8,345 nucleotides of DNA, from positions 1-8,345 of the forward strand of contig DHKB01000065.1 in the NCBI GenBank assembly GCA_002407045.1. The letters run 5' to 3'. The DNA is from Candidatus Bruticola papionis. GTDB taxonomy: Bacteria > Vulcanimicrobiota > Xenobia > Xenobiales > Xenobiaceae. Both the position numbers and the translations under genes were made by a program. This document shows positions 1 through 5,558 of the stretch, one piece after another. The notes beneath the pieces are model-generated. The model saw only the letters and a program-made list of their open reading frames with translations, was not told where the DNA came from and did no database searches. Every line of letters begins with the position of its first letter. Within the stretch, counting starts at the first letter, position 1.

Positions 1-456
1 GTCAGCTTTGGTAGCTGCAGCAGACTTAGTGCTAAGCAAGTTTATAGGCAGTACGTATTTTACACCTTGAACATTTTTGACAGTTGGAATTTGGAAAACT
101 TTAATGTGAGGCTCATTTTCAGCACGAATATTGACGACTACGGTCTCATCGTCAACTTGGCTAACAAGAGCTTCTTTGGCATTGTTGCCTTCTAAAGGAA
201 TAACTTGAGTGGAGCCTTTTAAGGAAGCGCCGTCAATAGTGATTCTAGCTGCTCCACTGCTATATTCAGACTTGAAAATAGGGGAGGTCTTGTCAGCCCA
301 AGTTACGCTGATTTCTAAAATTCCGCCTTTTACTTGAGTGACAACTCGCACAGGAACAGTAGGGTCGGCAGCTTCAGCTGGTGTGCAGACGTAAGAGACT
401 GCGCTTGCACCTAATAAAGCTGCCAGAGCCGCATGGCGTAACCAACGAGAATTCAT
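1..456 (-). CDS. Secreted AMIN-like domain protein, 3' end cut by window edge
   Basis: This is an open frame of 152 codons with no stop before position 1, so only the N-terminal part is seen. The ATG at 456 is preceded by a strong GGGAGG ribosome site six bases upstream, which fixes the start. Residues 1-29 form a Sec signal peptide: basic start (R4, R7), alanine/leucine core 9-20, and an AEA cleavage site at about 27-29. The mature part alternates short beta strands (residues 34-52, 68-90, 96-124), including an ARITIDG stretch at 70-76. This resembles AMIN domains, which bind peptidoglycan and precede secretins or amidases in other envelope proteins. That match is by eye. The catalytic or secretin part, if any, would lie left of position 1. 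The Cys at 24 is not in a convincing lipobox. Sec export is well supported; the AMIN assignment is tentative. Confidence 0.6.
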   Translation of the reverse strand, partial: MNSRWLRHAALAALLGASAVSYVCTPAEAADPTVPVRVVTQVKGGILEISVTWADKTSPIFKSEYSSGAARITIDGASLKGSTQVIPLEGNNAKEALVSQVDDETVVVNIRAENEPHIKVFQIPTVKNVQGVKYVLPINLLSTKSAAATKAD

Positions 457-487
457 AAATGTCCTCCCAAAAGAAGAAAAATAATTG

Positions 488-521
488 AGGATGTGTTTTT
501 GTTTTTGCCCTTGCACATCCT
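488..521 (-). promoter_or_regulatory. Leader hairpin upstream of the AMIN-like gene
   Basis: A perfect 8-bp inverted repeat (AGGATGTG / CACATCCT) with an 18-nt loop lies about 30 bases upstream of the AMIN-like start, between it and the HxlR terminator. On the minus strand it is followed by a T-rich tract. It could be a leader hairpin, a weak attenuator or a protein-binding site; the sequence does not decide. Confidence 0.35.
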
Positions 522-540
522 GCCTGGAAGTTGTTGAAAA

Positions 541-572
541 GAAAAAGGCTTGAAAATGCAATTTCAAGCCTT
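541..572 (-). terminator. Rho-independent terminator after the HxlR gene
   Basis: A perfect 11-bp stem (545-555 with 562-572, AAGGCTTGAAA / TTTCAAGCCTT) has a 6-nt loop. On the minus strand it is followed by TTTTTC. It lies 47 bases past the stop of the HxlR-family gene and closes that transcript before the AMIN-like gene begins. Confidence 0.85.
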
Positions 573-618
573 GTGTTATTTTTCGTGAGCAGCAAAATAG
601 TTGCTTTCGCTTATAAAA

Positions 619-996
619 TTATTTCCAGTGGTCACATTTCTGACATTGAATCATGGGCATTTCGCTTTCATCTTTGTAAAATGTACCTGCCCATTGGCAT
701 ATGCTTTGCAAAATAGGTACGACGGACGCTCCTTTTTCGGTTAAGGAATACTCCACTCGCGGCGGAATCTCGTCGTAGGACTTGCGCTTTACGATATTGC
801 TGGCCACTAATTCTTTTAGTGTGGAAGCTAGCACCGCATCGGTGATATTGCCCATCTCTCGGCGCAATTCGCTATAACGCATAGTTCCTAGTGCTGCTAA
901 TACGCAAATAATTCTGGAACTCCACTTTCCGCCAAATATTTCTAGGCCATATTCTAGCGGGCAGCGGATCTCTTTTTCTAATTTTCTCTGGTACAT
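619..996 (-). CDS. HxlR-family winged-helix transcriptional regulator
   Basis: The 125-residue protein has the usual HxlR (MarR-like) length and signature. It shows a Cys-Pro-Leu-Glu-Tyr start at 12-16, GGKW at 22-25, a recognition-helix region RYSELRREMGNIT at 40-52, the LKEL helix at 60-63, and the wing motif PPRVEYSLTEKG at 78-89. Members bind DNA as dimers. Several, such as YodB and HypR, sense thiol stress through the N-terminal Cys, which is present here as C12. A C-terminal CxxC (C118, C121) is extra and could be redox-active or metal-binding. The gene lies downstream of a PNPOx-fold flavoprotein on the same strand but is separated from it by a strong terminator, so it is probably expressed separately. 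The start at 996 has no good ribosome site and sits inside a perfect inverted repeat, suggesting autoregulation. Specific targets are unknown. Confidence 0.88.
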   Translation of the reverse strand: MYQRKLEKEIRCPLEYGLEIFGGKWSSRIICVLAALGTMRYSELRREMGNITDAVLASTLKELVASNIVKRKSYDEIPPRVEYSLTEKGASVVPILQSICQWAGTFYKDESEMPMIQCQKCDHWK

Positions 997-1008
997 ATGG
1001 ACATATGT
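993..1008. promoter_or_regulatory. Inverted-repeat operator candidate over the HxlR start
   Basis: A perfect 7-bp inverted repeat, ACATATG-GA-CATATGT, covers the start codon of the HxlR-family gene. HxlR proteins bind such palindromes as dimers, and a site here would block initiation, so autorepression is the natural inference. The 11-base stretch ACATATGGACA recurs on the minus strand at 1676-1686, upstream of the neighbouring flavoprotein gene. Confidence 0.55.
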
Positions 1009-1028
1009 CTTGCTCTTATTTTTTCTGC

Positions 1029-1034
1029 ATTATA
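1029..1034 (-). promoter_or_regulatory. Candidate -10 box for the HxlR gene
   Basis: A perfect TATAAT on the minus strand lies 32 bases upstream of the ATG at 996. This would start transcription near 1022, just before the 993-1008 inverted repeat. No good -35 is seen at 17 bp (only a T run from the adjoining terminator), so the promoter may need help or may be coincidental. Confidence 0.4.
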
Positions 1035-1051
1035 GCGGTATACAGCCATAT

Positions 1052-1098
1052 AAAAAAAGAGCAAGTACATATAATTAATGTGTACTTGCTCTTTTTTT
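1052..1098 (-). terminator. Bidirectional-looking terminator after the flavoprotein gene
   Basis: An 18-bp perfect inverted repeat (1052-1069 with 1081-1098) has an A-run on one arm, a GAGCAAGTACA core and a matching T-run on the other arm. The loop is 11 nt. It begins at the stop codon of the PNPOx-fold gene (stop at 1098-1100) and separates that gene from the HxlR gene. The symmetric A and T tracts allow termination on both strands. Confidence 0.85.
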
Positions 1099-1493
1099 TA
1101 CAGCTCTTTCTTATTATCTGCACCGGGAGTAGTGACAATAACCTTTTCAGGAGTGATTATAAGCGCACCCTTAGCGGTTGCCGCACCATTAAACATTTTC
1201 TCCACCATAGCCTTAAAAGTGTTAACTACTTCGCCGCTAGTTACATATTGAGCGGTGCCTTTAATTTGATAGCCTTCTAAATTGTGTGCGTCATAGACGG
1301 AAATAGCAATCTTTCCTTGGTTGGCCGCAAGGTTTTTTAAAGTCGTGTCTAGGAACACATCACCTACTACCAGCTTGCCATCTGGGGTTACATCCTTAAA
1401 AGCGACGGGAACGACATTGGGCTCTCCATCAGCGCAAGTAGCCAAATCCCACATGCTGCTCTTAAGAAGCTTTACCACATTTTCATTTACCAT
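1098..1493 (-). CDS. Pyridoxamine 5'-phosphate oxidase-fold flavoprotein
   Basis: The 131-residue protein fits the short single-domain PNPOx-like (FMN-binding split barrel) family. Visible family patterns are an N-terminal LATCADGEPNVVPV strand-turn-strand at 17-30, LVVGDVF at 41-47, the TLKNLAANQGKIAISVYD segment at 51-68 that usually contacts FMN, and GYQIKGTAQYV at 74-84. Such proteins bind FMN as dimers and reduce small molecules or act as flavin-dependent stress proteins. There is no basis for naming this one a true PdxH: it is much shorter and lacks the PLP-site features. The ATG at 1493 is supported by AGGAG nine bases upstream. There is no signal peptide, so it is cytosolic. With the HxlR regulator next door, a redox or electrophile-stress role is a reasonable inference; the substrate is unknown. 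Confidence 0.82.
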   Translation of the reverse strand: MVNENVVKLLKSSMWDLATCADGEPNVVPVAFKDVTPDGKLVVGDVFLDTTLKNLAANQGKIAISVYDAHNLEGYQIKGTAQYVTSGEVVNTFKAMVEKMFNGAATAKGALIITPEKVIVTTPGADNKKEL

Positions 1494-1520
1494 AATAATT
1501 TACTCCTCGTATTTCTAGCT

Positions 1521-1548
1521 CCACAGCTCATCTACTGTGGTTAGTATA
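1521..1548 (-). promoter_or_regulatory. Hairpin and -10-like element upstream of the flavoprotein gene
   Basis: On the minus strand a TATACT box (1543-1548) is followed at once by a perfect 6-bp stem, CCACAG / CTGTGG (1521-1526 with 1535-1540). Both lie about 30-55 bases upstream of the ATG. The -35 region is poor, so an activator or another promoter is possible. The hairpin may be an operator or a leader structure. Confidence 0.3.
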
Positions 1549-1640
1549 GAGATGATACCCAAGAGATGGAAGATATGGGTAGGTTTATGATTAACTAATA
1601 TATTTCATAGTGTAAAAGTTTAACTAAGTTTTATCCAAAC

Positions 1641-1690
1641 AAAAAGCCTACATACGGACAGCTGAGCCTTCAGTTTGTCCATATGTAGGC
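1641..1690 (-). terminator. Terminator after the small secreted protein gene
   Basis: A 15-bp stem (1646-1660 with 1676-1690) with one wobble pair and a 15-nt loop is followed on the minus strand by TTTTTG. It lies 48 bases past the stop of the 1738-2076 gene. One arm carries ACATATGGACA, identical to part of the inverted repeat over the HxlR start. Confidence 0.85.
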
Positions 1691-1737
1691 TCCCTTACCA
1701 AAGTACGAGCTTACTCGCACTGCTACTTTTTTATTTC

Positions 1738-2076
1738 CTATTTAAGTCTATTACCATCGCTCAATTTTTTAATGGAAGACAAAATGTAACGACCGCTCTG
1801 TTTATCGCGATAAACTTTAATTTGAACTTTATCGCCAGCGCGGAAGCTCTGCTGGAGTTTATTTTTATAACCGATCTCGGCAGGAACAAAAGCAGTGACA
1901 ACTTTCTGATGATCGTAATTAACCACGTTTACAGAAATATTGGAAACTTCTGTTAAAATTCCGGTAAATTTTTCTAAGCCGACATTGCCGATTAAACCGG
2001 CCTGGCTGGGAAGAGCCCACAGGCAAAGGGCTGCTATTGCTAAAACAAAACTGAGGAAAAATTTTTTATTCAGCAT
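1738..2076 (-). CDS. Small secreted protein of unknown function (112 aa)
   Basis: The frame is open from 2133, but the ATG at 2076 is preferred because it places a classic signal peptide at the N-terminus. This has KK at 4-5, a hydrophobic core FFLSFVLAIAALCLWAL at 6-22, and a SQA cleavage site at 24-26. The extra 19 upstream residues are polar and would bury it. The ribosome site is weak (AAAGG well upstream). The mature domain is about 86 residues and looks all-beta: FTGILTEV (37-44), ISVNVVNY (47-54), KVVTAFVP (58-65), GDKVQIKVYRD (81-91), RYILSSIKKL (96-105). This pattern is like a small OB-fold or SH3-like exported domain. No family is recognised. It is a single-gene unit with its own terminator; it acts outside the cytoplasmic membrane. 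Confidence 0.7.
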   Translation of the reverse strand: MLNKKFFLSFVLAIAALCLWALPSQAGLIGNVGLEKFTGILTEVSNISVNVVNYDHQKVVTAFVPAEIGYKNKLQQSFRAGDKVQIKVYRDKQSGRYILSSIKKLSDGNRLK

Positions 2077-2230
2077 AATCAAAAACCGCAAACCTTTAAA
2101 TTTTAGGGACGAATTTCTTTGACTTCCCAACAATCCCTGCTTAAAGCTGTCTTATGGTATGGCATTTTAGCTAAGAGGTGAGTGTACTTTATATTTTATG
2201 TCTGAAGGCAAAGGCTTTACGTCACTCTGG

Positions 2231-2254
2231 GTGCCACTCCAAAAAAAATGGCAC
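2231..2254. repeat. Second hairpin beyond the tRNA terminator
   Basis: GTGCCA / TGGCAC form a 6-bp inverted repeat around a loop containing eight A residues. It directly follows the tRNA terminator on the minus strand, beyond its T tract. It may be a back-up termination structure. The arm 2229-2234 can also pair with 2266-2271, which would compete with the terminator stem. Confidence 0.35.
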
Positions 2255-2291
2255 AAAAAGACAAAGCACCCAATCTGCGGAGATTGAATGC
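2255..2291 (-). terminator. Rho-independent terminator of the tRNA-Asn operon
   Basis: An 11-bp stem (2281-2291 with 2266-2276, two G-T wobbles) has a CCGC tetraloop on the minus strand. It is followed by TTTGTCTTTTTG. It lies 31 bases past the end of the downstream tRNA and ends the tRNA transcript. Confidence 0.85.
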
Positions 2292-2322
2292 TCGTTGTGC
2301 CTTATCTATTCTTTTTACGCAA

Positions 2323-2397
2323 TGGCTCCGACAGCAGGATTTGAACCTACGACCGATCGGTTAACAGCCGATTGCTCTACCGCTGAGCTATGTCGGA
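2323..2397 (-). tRNA. tRNA-Asn (GTT), downstream copy
   Basis: This is a complete 75-nt cloverleaf with encoded CCA. The acceptor stem is TCCGACA/TGTCGGA with discriminator G. The D arm is GCTC/GAGC, the anticodon arm ATCGG/CCGAT with loop CTGTTAA (anticodon GTT, reading AAC and AAU), and the T arm GTAGG/CCTGC with loop TTCAAAT. It is identical in sequence to the copy at 2407-2481 and is separated from it by 9 nt, so both come from one precursor. Confidence 0.97.
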
Positions 2398-2406
2398 ATA
2401 TAAGGT

Positions 2407-2481
2407 TGGCTCCGACAGCAGGATTTGAACCTACGACCGATCGGTTAACAGCCGATTGCTCTACCGCTGAGCTATGTCGGA
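2407..2481 (-). tRNA. tRNA-Asn (GTT), promoter-proximal copy
   Basis: This is an identical 75-nt tRNA-Asn with anticodon GTT and encoded CCA; all four arms pair fully. It is first in the transcript, about 26 nt after the predicted start site. Perfect identity over all 75 bases points to recent duplication or ongoing gene conversion. Confidence 0.97.
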
Positions 2482-2513
2482 ATCTCTCTGTCCCTCTCTC
2501 AAGGAACACGCGA

Positions 2514-2542
2514 ATTTTAACACTGGCATTTGTTTTGGTCAA
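2514..2542 (-). promoter_or_regulatory. Sigma-70 type promoter of the tRNA-Asn pair
   Basis: On the minus strand TTGACC (2537-2542) and TAAAAT (2514-2519) are separated by exactly 17 bp. This is close to consensus and predicts transcription from about 2507, giving a short pyrimidine-poor leader before the first tRNA. Confidence 0.8.
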
Positions 2543-2593
2543 GCCCCTAAAAGCAAAAAATTACAAAAAATCTTGTGTTGTATATTTAATGTT

Positions 2594-2702
2594 AAATTTA
2601 TAGCCCCGTCGATAAGTTCGTTATATCCTTCCTCGGAAGATCGCTAGCGCGATAAAGTTTTCTCTGGTTGGTATAACGAACATTTTTTGCGGCTATAAAT
2701 TT
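2594..2702. repeat. 109-bp two-tier imperfect palindrome
   Basis: The outer arms AAATTTATAGCC (2594-2605) and GGCTATAAATTT (2691-2702) are perfect 12-bp complements. The inner arms GTTCGTTATA (2616-2625) and TATAACGAAC (2672-2681) are perfect 10-bp complements. Internal loops of 10 and 9 nt separate them. The left half is the 38-bp motif that recurs at 3199. It is not followed by a T tract, so it is not an ordinary terminator. Confidence 0.75.
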
Positions 2703-2798
2703 CATTTAGACAAGTGCGGTTTTATGTGCTTATGGCGCGTTCATTTCATAGCAAGCCAACATTTCATAGTCAATTGCGAAAGTAAGGTTTAAGCGTAA

Positions 2799-2919
2799 AA
2801 AGTCTCCGTTTCTTAGGTTTGTTGGCTGCGTTTACGCCTATAGCAAGCTCCAGGCGTAGAAAAGCCTTACGCTTTGCTATAGGCTAAACTCCGCTTTAAA
2901 TTTGCCGAACAGAGACTTT
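2799..2919. repeat. Nested imperfect palindrome
   Basis: The outer arms AAAGTCTC (2799-2806) and GAGACTTT (2912-2919) enclose an inner hairpin. Its arms, GCCTATAGCAAGC (2836-2848) and GCTTTGCTATAGGC (2871-2884), pair with a single bulged base. A further GCGTA/TACGC pair sits near its apex. There is no coding potential. If transcribed it would form a long stem-loop. Confidence 0.6.
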
Positions 2920-3079
2920 CAGTGTTTGTAAGCTCGTCCAAAGCTTCGACATGGTCGGCGTCTGCTTCGCCTAACGGTTACGCAGCTATACCGGCCAACT
3001 GCCGAAAGCTAAGTCCTCGCCTGGTTCGTTGTGTACAGCGCTTTAAGGTTGCGCAACACAGTTACACGCGTATTTTTTT

Positions 3080-3136
3080 TTACCAACAGGCGGGCCGAAC
3101 ACTAATTAGCGTCTCTAAACTGAAAAACTACGCAAC
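3080..3136 (-). repeat. Dispersed repeat unit, inverted copy of the right-edge tandem repeat
   Basis: This segment matches the reverse complement of 8246-8301 at about 80% by hand alignment. The matching blocks include GGCGGGCCGAACA, AGCGTC, CTAAA and AAAAACTACG. It marks a repeat family with at least three further copies or part copies at 8184-8345. Confidence 0.65.
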
Positions 3137-3265
3137 AAACAAGCAAGTGAACAAGTGCAGATTTTATATGCTTAACATTTTGTGCTATGGATGTTGGTGT
3201 TAAATTTATAGCCTAGTCTATTATTTCGTTATATCCGATTCTTAAGCAGGCTTTTTTCGGTCAAA

Positions 3266-4171
3266 ATGAAACCATGTAAGAGCGCGATTCTTCGGATTTG
3301 TGCAAGTTTTTTTGGTTTTGGAACTTTTCGTATGGCAGCTGGATCAGCTAAACAAAAAAATAGTGCCGACACTTGGCAAGGAAGCAAACTATATAATCAT
3401 TATACCTACACAAGTCCTGAAGAAGATGCCGAGAGCGATTCAAATTTAGCTAAAGCCGATCGTATGTTTTTGGAAGGCAATTTTGAGCAAGCTCTATCTT
3501 TTTACAATAAAGCTTCCCAAGAAGAGGAAGAAAAAAGTAAAATATTAGGTTTACGTGGCTTTATTCATTGCCATTTAGTTCAAGGCAACTTCGATAAAGC
3601 GGTTCATTATGGTGAAAGCTATATGAAGCTTTTTCCTAACTTGGATAAAACGGAAAGCACTTGGCTTTATGCTTTGGCTTGCAATCTAAAAAATGGCAAT
3701 ATCGACAAGCTTAAAGAGGCGGTGAAAACTGTCTATAGCCTCGAAAAAGTAGAACGCAATAGACAGGATCCCATCTATATGATGGAGCGTATTTTTGTTT
3801 TGTATAAAGCCAATTTGCTCAATGAAGCTACCAGAGCCACAGAAGATTGGAAAGGCTACTTTGGCAGTGATTTAGATTTGTGCCAGCGTATGGGCGAAAT
3901 GTTCTATATGTTGCAACGCTATAATAAAGCTTTTGACTTTTTACAAATTGCTGTACAGCGTGGAGTAAATAGAGCTCGTTTGTGGTATTTGCACGCTCTG
4001 TCGGCGGCAGCCAATAAAAATTTTGATATAGCTGAGCGCTCGGTAGAAAAAGCCGCTCGTTTAAATTGTCCTTTGCCTTTTATGGAAAATTTGGCTTCAG
4101 AAGTTAAACATCTAAAAAAACAGGCTAATGGTGGTCTCTTTGATTTACTTAAAAATATGTTTATGCCTTAG
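3266..4171 (+). CDS. Tetratricopeptide-repeat (TPR) protein
   Basis: This 301-residue, mainly alpha-helical protein has degenerate TPR units. The clearest are 61-88 (LAKADRMFLEGNFEQALSFY...), 93-124 (ILGLRGFIHCHLVQGNFDKAVHYGESYM), 206-233 (CQRMGEMFYMLQRYNKAFDFLQIAVQRG) and 238-267 (RLWYLHALSAAANKNFDIAERSVEKAARL). Weaker helices lie between at 132-197. TPR folds are protein-binding scaffolds; no enzymatic motif is present. The start is uncertain. The ATG at 3266 gives a mildly hydrophobic N-terminus (7-20) that is not a good signal peptide, and a second ATG at 3332 (residue 23) is equally possible. Neither has a good ribosome site. The first start lies only 29 bases past the repeat block at 2591-3236, so the N-terminus or promoter may derive from it. 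The gene is convergent with metK, sharing a terminator. Confidence 0.8.
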   Translation: MKPCKSAILRICASFFGFGTFRMAAGSAKQKNSADTWQGSKLYNHYTYTSPEEDAESDSNLAKADRMFLEGNFEQALSFYNKASQEEEEKSKILGLRGFIHCHLVQGNFDKAVHYGESYMKLFPNLDKTESTWLYALACNLKNGNIDKLKEAVKTVYSLEKVERNRQDPIYMMERIFVLYKANLLNEATRATEDWKGYFGSDLDLCQRMGEMFYMLQRYNKAFDFLQIAVQRGVNRARLWYLHALSAAANKNFDIAERSVEKAARLNCPLPFMENLASEVKHLKKQANGGLFDLLKNMFMP

Positions 4172-4249
4172 AGGATAGTTAATTATTTTTAGACTTCCTA
4201 ATTGCCCCACTGGTGTCGGTTAAGCGCATTGATTAAATGCTGATGCAAT

Positions 4250-4294
4250 AAAAAAAGGCCCTTCCTCTTTCGATAAGTAAGAGGAGGGGCTCTT
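4250..4294. terminator. Shared bidirectional terminator between the TPR gene and metK
   Basis: A 12-bp stem (4258-4269 with 4279-4290, one wobble) has a 9-nt loop. The minus strand continues into a run of seven T (metK end) and the plus strand into TCTTTAT (TPR gene end). It sits between two convergent genes. Confidence 0.88.
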
Positions 4295-4334
4295 TATCTA
4301 TTGGTGAGTTGCGCTAATTAGCAACTACTTATAA

Positions 4335-5558
4335 TTACTTCTTTAACTTGGCAGCTTGCTCGCGCAAAGTTTCAGCTTTGTCGGTCTTTTCCCAAGTAGC
4401 ACCGGGAAGAGTGCGGCCAAAGTGACCGTAAGCAGCCAGAGCTTTGTAGATAGGACGACGCAATTTGAGCTTGCGAATGATAGCGCCGGGACGTAAATCG
4501 AAGTTCTTTCGTACCAAGGCAATAATATCGGAGACGGGGATAGTCTCGGTGCCGAAGGTATCGATGGAAACGCTCACAGGCTCAGCTACGCCAATAGCGT
4601 AAGCGAGAGCTACTTCACATCTGGAAGCTAAACCGGCAGCTACGATATTTTTAGCCACGTAACGAGCGGCGTAGCAAGCAGAACGGTCAACTTTCGTCGG
4701 ATCTTTGCCGGAGAAGGCACCGCCGCCATGAGCAGCCATACCGCCGTAGGTATCGACGATAATTTTACGTCCGGTTAAGCCAGTGTCGCCCTGAGGACCG
4801 CCGATAACGAAACGGCCGGTGGGGTTGACCAAGATGCGAGGGGAGACGATCTTGTCGCCTTCTTTTTTAATGAACTGAGCGGGCACGATAGGAAGAATTA
4901 CGTACTCGATCATATCTTTGCGAATTTGCTCTAAGGACACATCGGGATCGTGTTGAGTGGAAATGACGATAGTGTCGATAGCTACGGGCTTACCGTTTTC
5001 ATAGCGAACGGTTACCTGAGTTTTACCATCGGGACGGAGGTAACTCAAAACGTTGGTCTTGCGAACCTTAGCTAACTGGAAAGCCAAAGCGTGAGAGAGC
5101 TGAATAGGCAAGGGCATAAGCTCAGGAGTCTCGTCGCAAGCATAGCCGAACATCATACCTTGGTCACCGGCGCCTACGGCGTCTTCTTCTTCGGCCTTGT
5201 CTTTTTCGTCACGTACTTCTAAAGCGCAGTCTACGCCCTGAGCAATGTCGGGGGACTGACCGTCGATAGAAATGAGCACGCCGCAGCTACGTCCGTCAAT
5301 ACCGTAATCGGGGCAATCATAGCCAATTTCAACTAAGGTTTTGCGTACGATGTCAGCGATGTCGATGTAGGCTGAAGAAGTGATCTGACCGGCAATATGA
5401 GCGCAACCGGTGTGAAGGAAAGTCTCGCAAGCAACGCGGGATTGAGGATCTTCAGCTAAGAAAGCATCCAAAATAGCATCAGAAATCTGATCGGCCACCT
5501 TGTCAGGATGTCCCTCAGTTACAGATTCTGAGGTAAAAAGTTCGTAGTTATTAGCCAA
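4335..5558 (-). CDS. metK: S-adenosylmethionine synthetase (methionine adenosyltransferase)
   Basis: This cytosolic enzyme makes S-adenosylmethionine from ATP and methionine. The 407-residue length is normal for bacterial MetK. Family signatures are all present: ESVTEGHPDK at 11-20 with catalytic H17, the ATP-site motif GAGDQGMMFGYA at 129-140, NPTGRFVIGGPQGDTGLTGRK at 245-265 (G/D-rich metal and substrate region), and the GGGAFSGKDPTKVDRS signature at 278-293. The start is TTG at 5558, with AAGGAG about 11 bases upstream. No ATG or GTG fits, and the next residues (ANNYELFTSESV) match the usual MetK N-terminus. The gene is a single unit with its own promoter candidate, a long structured leader and a strong terminator. 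The TTG start and long leader suggest expression is tuned after transcription starts. Confidence 0.98.
   Translation of the reverse strand: MANNYELFTSESVTEGHPDKVADQISDAILDAFLAEDPQSRVACETFLHTGCAHIAGQITSSAYIDIADIVRKTLVEIGYDCPDYGIDGRSCGVLISIDGQSPDIAQGVDCALEVRDEKDKAEEEDAVGAGDQGMMFGYACDETPELMPLPIQLSHALAFQLAKVRKTNVLSYLRPDGKTQVTVRYENGKPVAIDTIVISTQHDPDVSLEQIRKDMIEYVILPIVPAQFIKKEGDKIVSPRILVNPTGRFVIGGPQGDTGLTGRKIIVDTYGGMAAHGGGAFSGKDPTKVDRSACYAARYVAKNIVAAGLASRCEVALAYAIGVAEPVSVSIDTFGTETIPVSDIIALVRKNFDLRPGAIIRKLKLRRPIYKALAAYGHFGRTLPGATWEKTDKAETLREQAAKLKK

Larger units (their letters stand above)
2591..3236. repeat. Gene-free structured repeat block with 38-bp terminal direct repeats
   Basis: The 646-bp stretch between the tRNA promoter and the TPR gene has no credible gene. 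Its ends are direct repeats, 2591-2628 and 3199-3236, identical at 33 of 38 positions with no gaps. Both share GTTAAATTTATAGCC at the start and TTCGTTATATCC at the end. A third, inverted copy lies at 2669-2702. A second pair (ACAAGTGC...TTTTATRTGCTTA) occurs at about 2709-2731 and 3150-3173. Inside are two palindromic segments (2594-2702 and 2799-2919) and a unit at 3080-3136 that recurs inverted at the right edge of the window. The block looks like a non-autonomous, MITE-like or composite intergenic element, possibly decayed. No transposase is present and no clear target-site duplication was found, so mobility is unproven. Confidence 0.55.

Noticed and set aside
1098..1493. Naming the flavoprotein pdxH
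   Set aside because: It is too short and lacks the substrate-site features of true pyridoxamine-phosphate oxidase; only the fold family is supported.
2178..2603. Open frames on both strands across the tRNA pair
   Set aside because: They translate the duplicated tRNA sequence twice; the repeated peptide is an artefact of the tandem tRNAs.
2591..2628. Attachment-site duplication from integration into tRNA-Asn
   Set aside because: The terminal repeat shares no sequence with the tRNA 3' end and no integrase gene is present, so tRNA-targeted integration is not supported.
2922..3203. 93-codon plus-strand open frame in the repeat block
   Set aside because: It runs through palindromes and the dispersed repeat, has no ribosome site, an odd Cys/Ser-rich composition and no recognisable domain; it is best read as chance.
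2591..3236. CRISPR array
   Set aside because: The repeats are few, far apart, partly inverted and diverged, without regular short spacers; the 66-bp tandem repeat at 8176-8345 also lacks spacer-like variable segments between conserved repeats.
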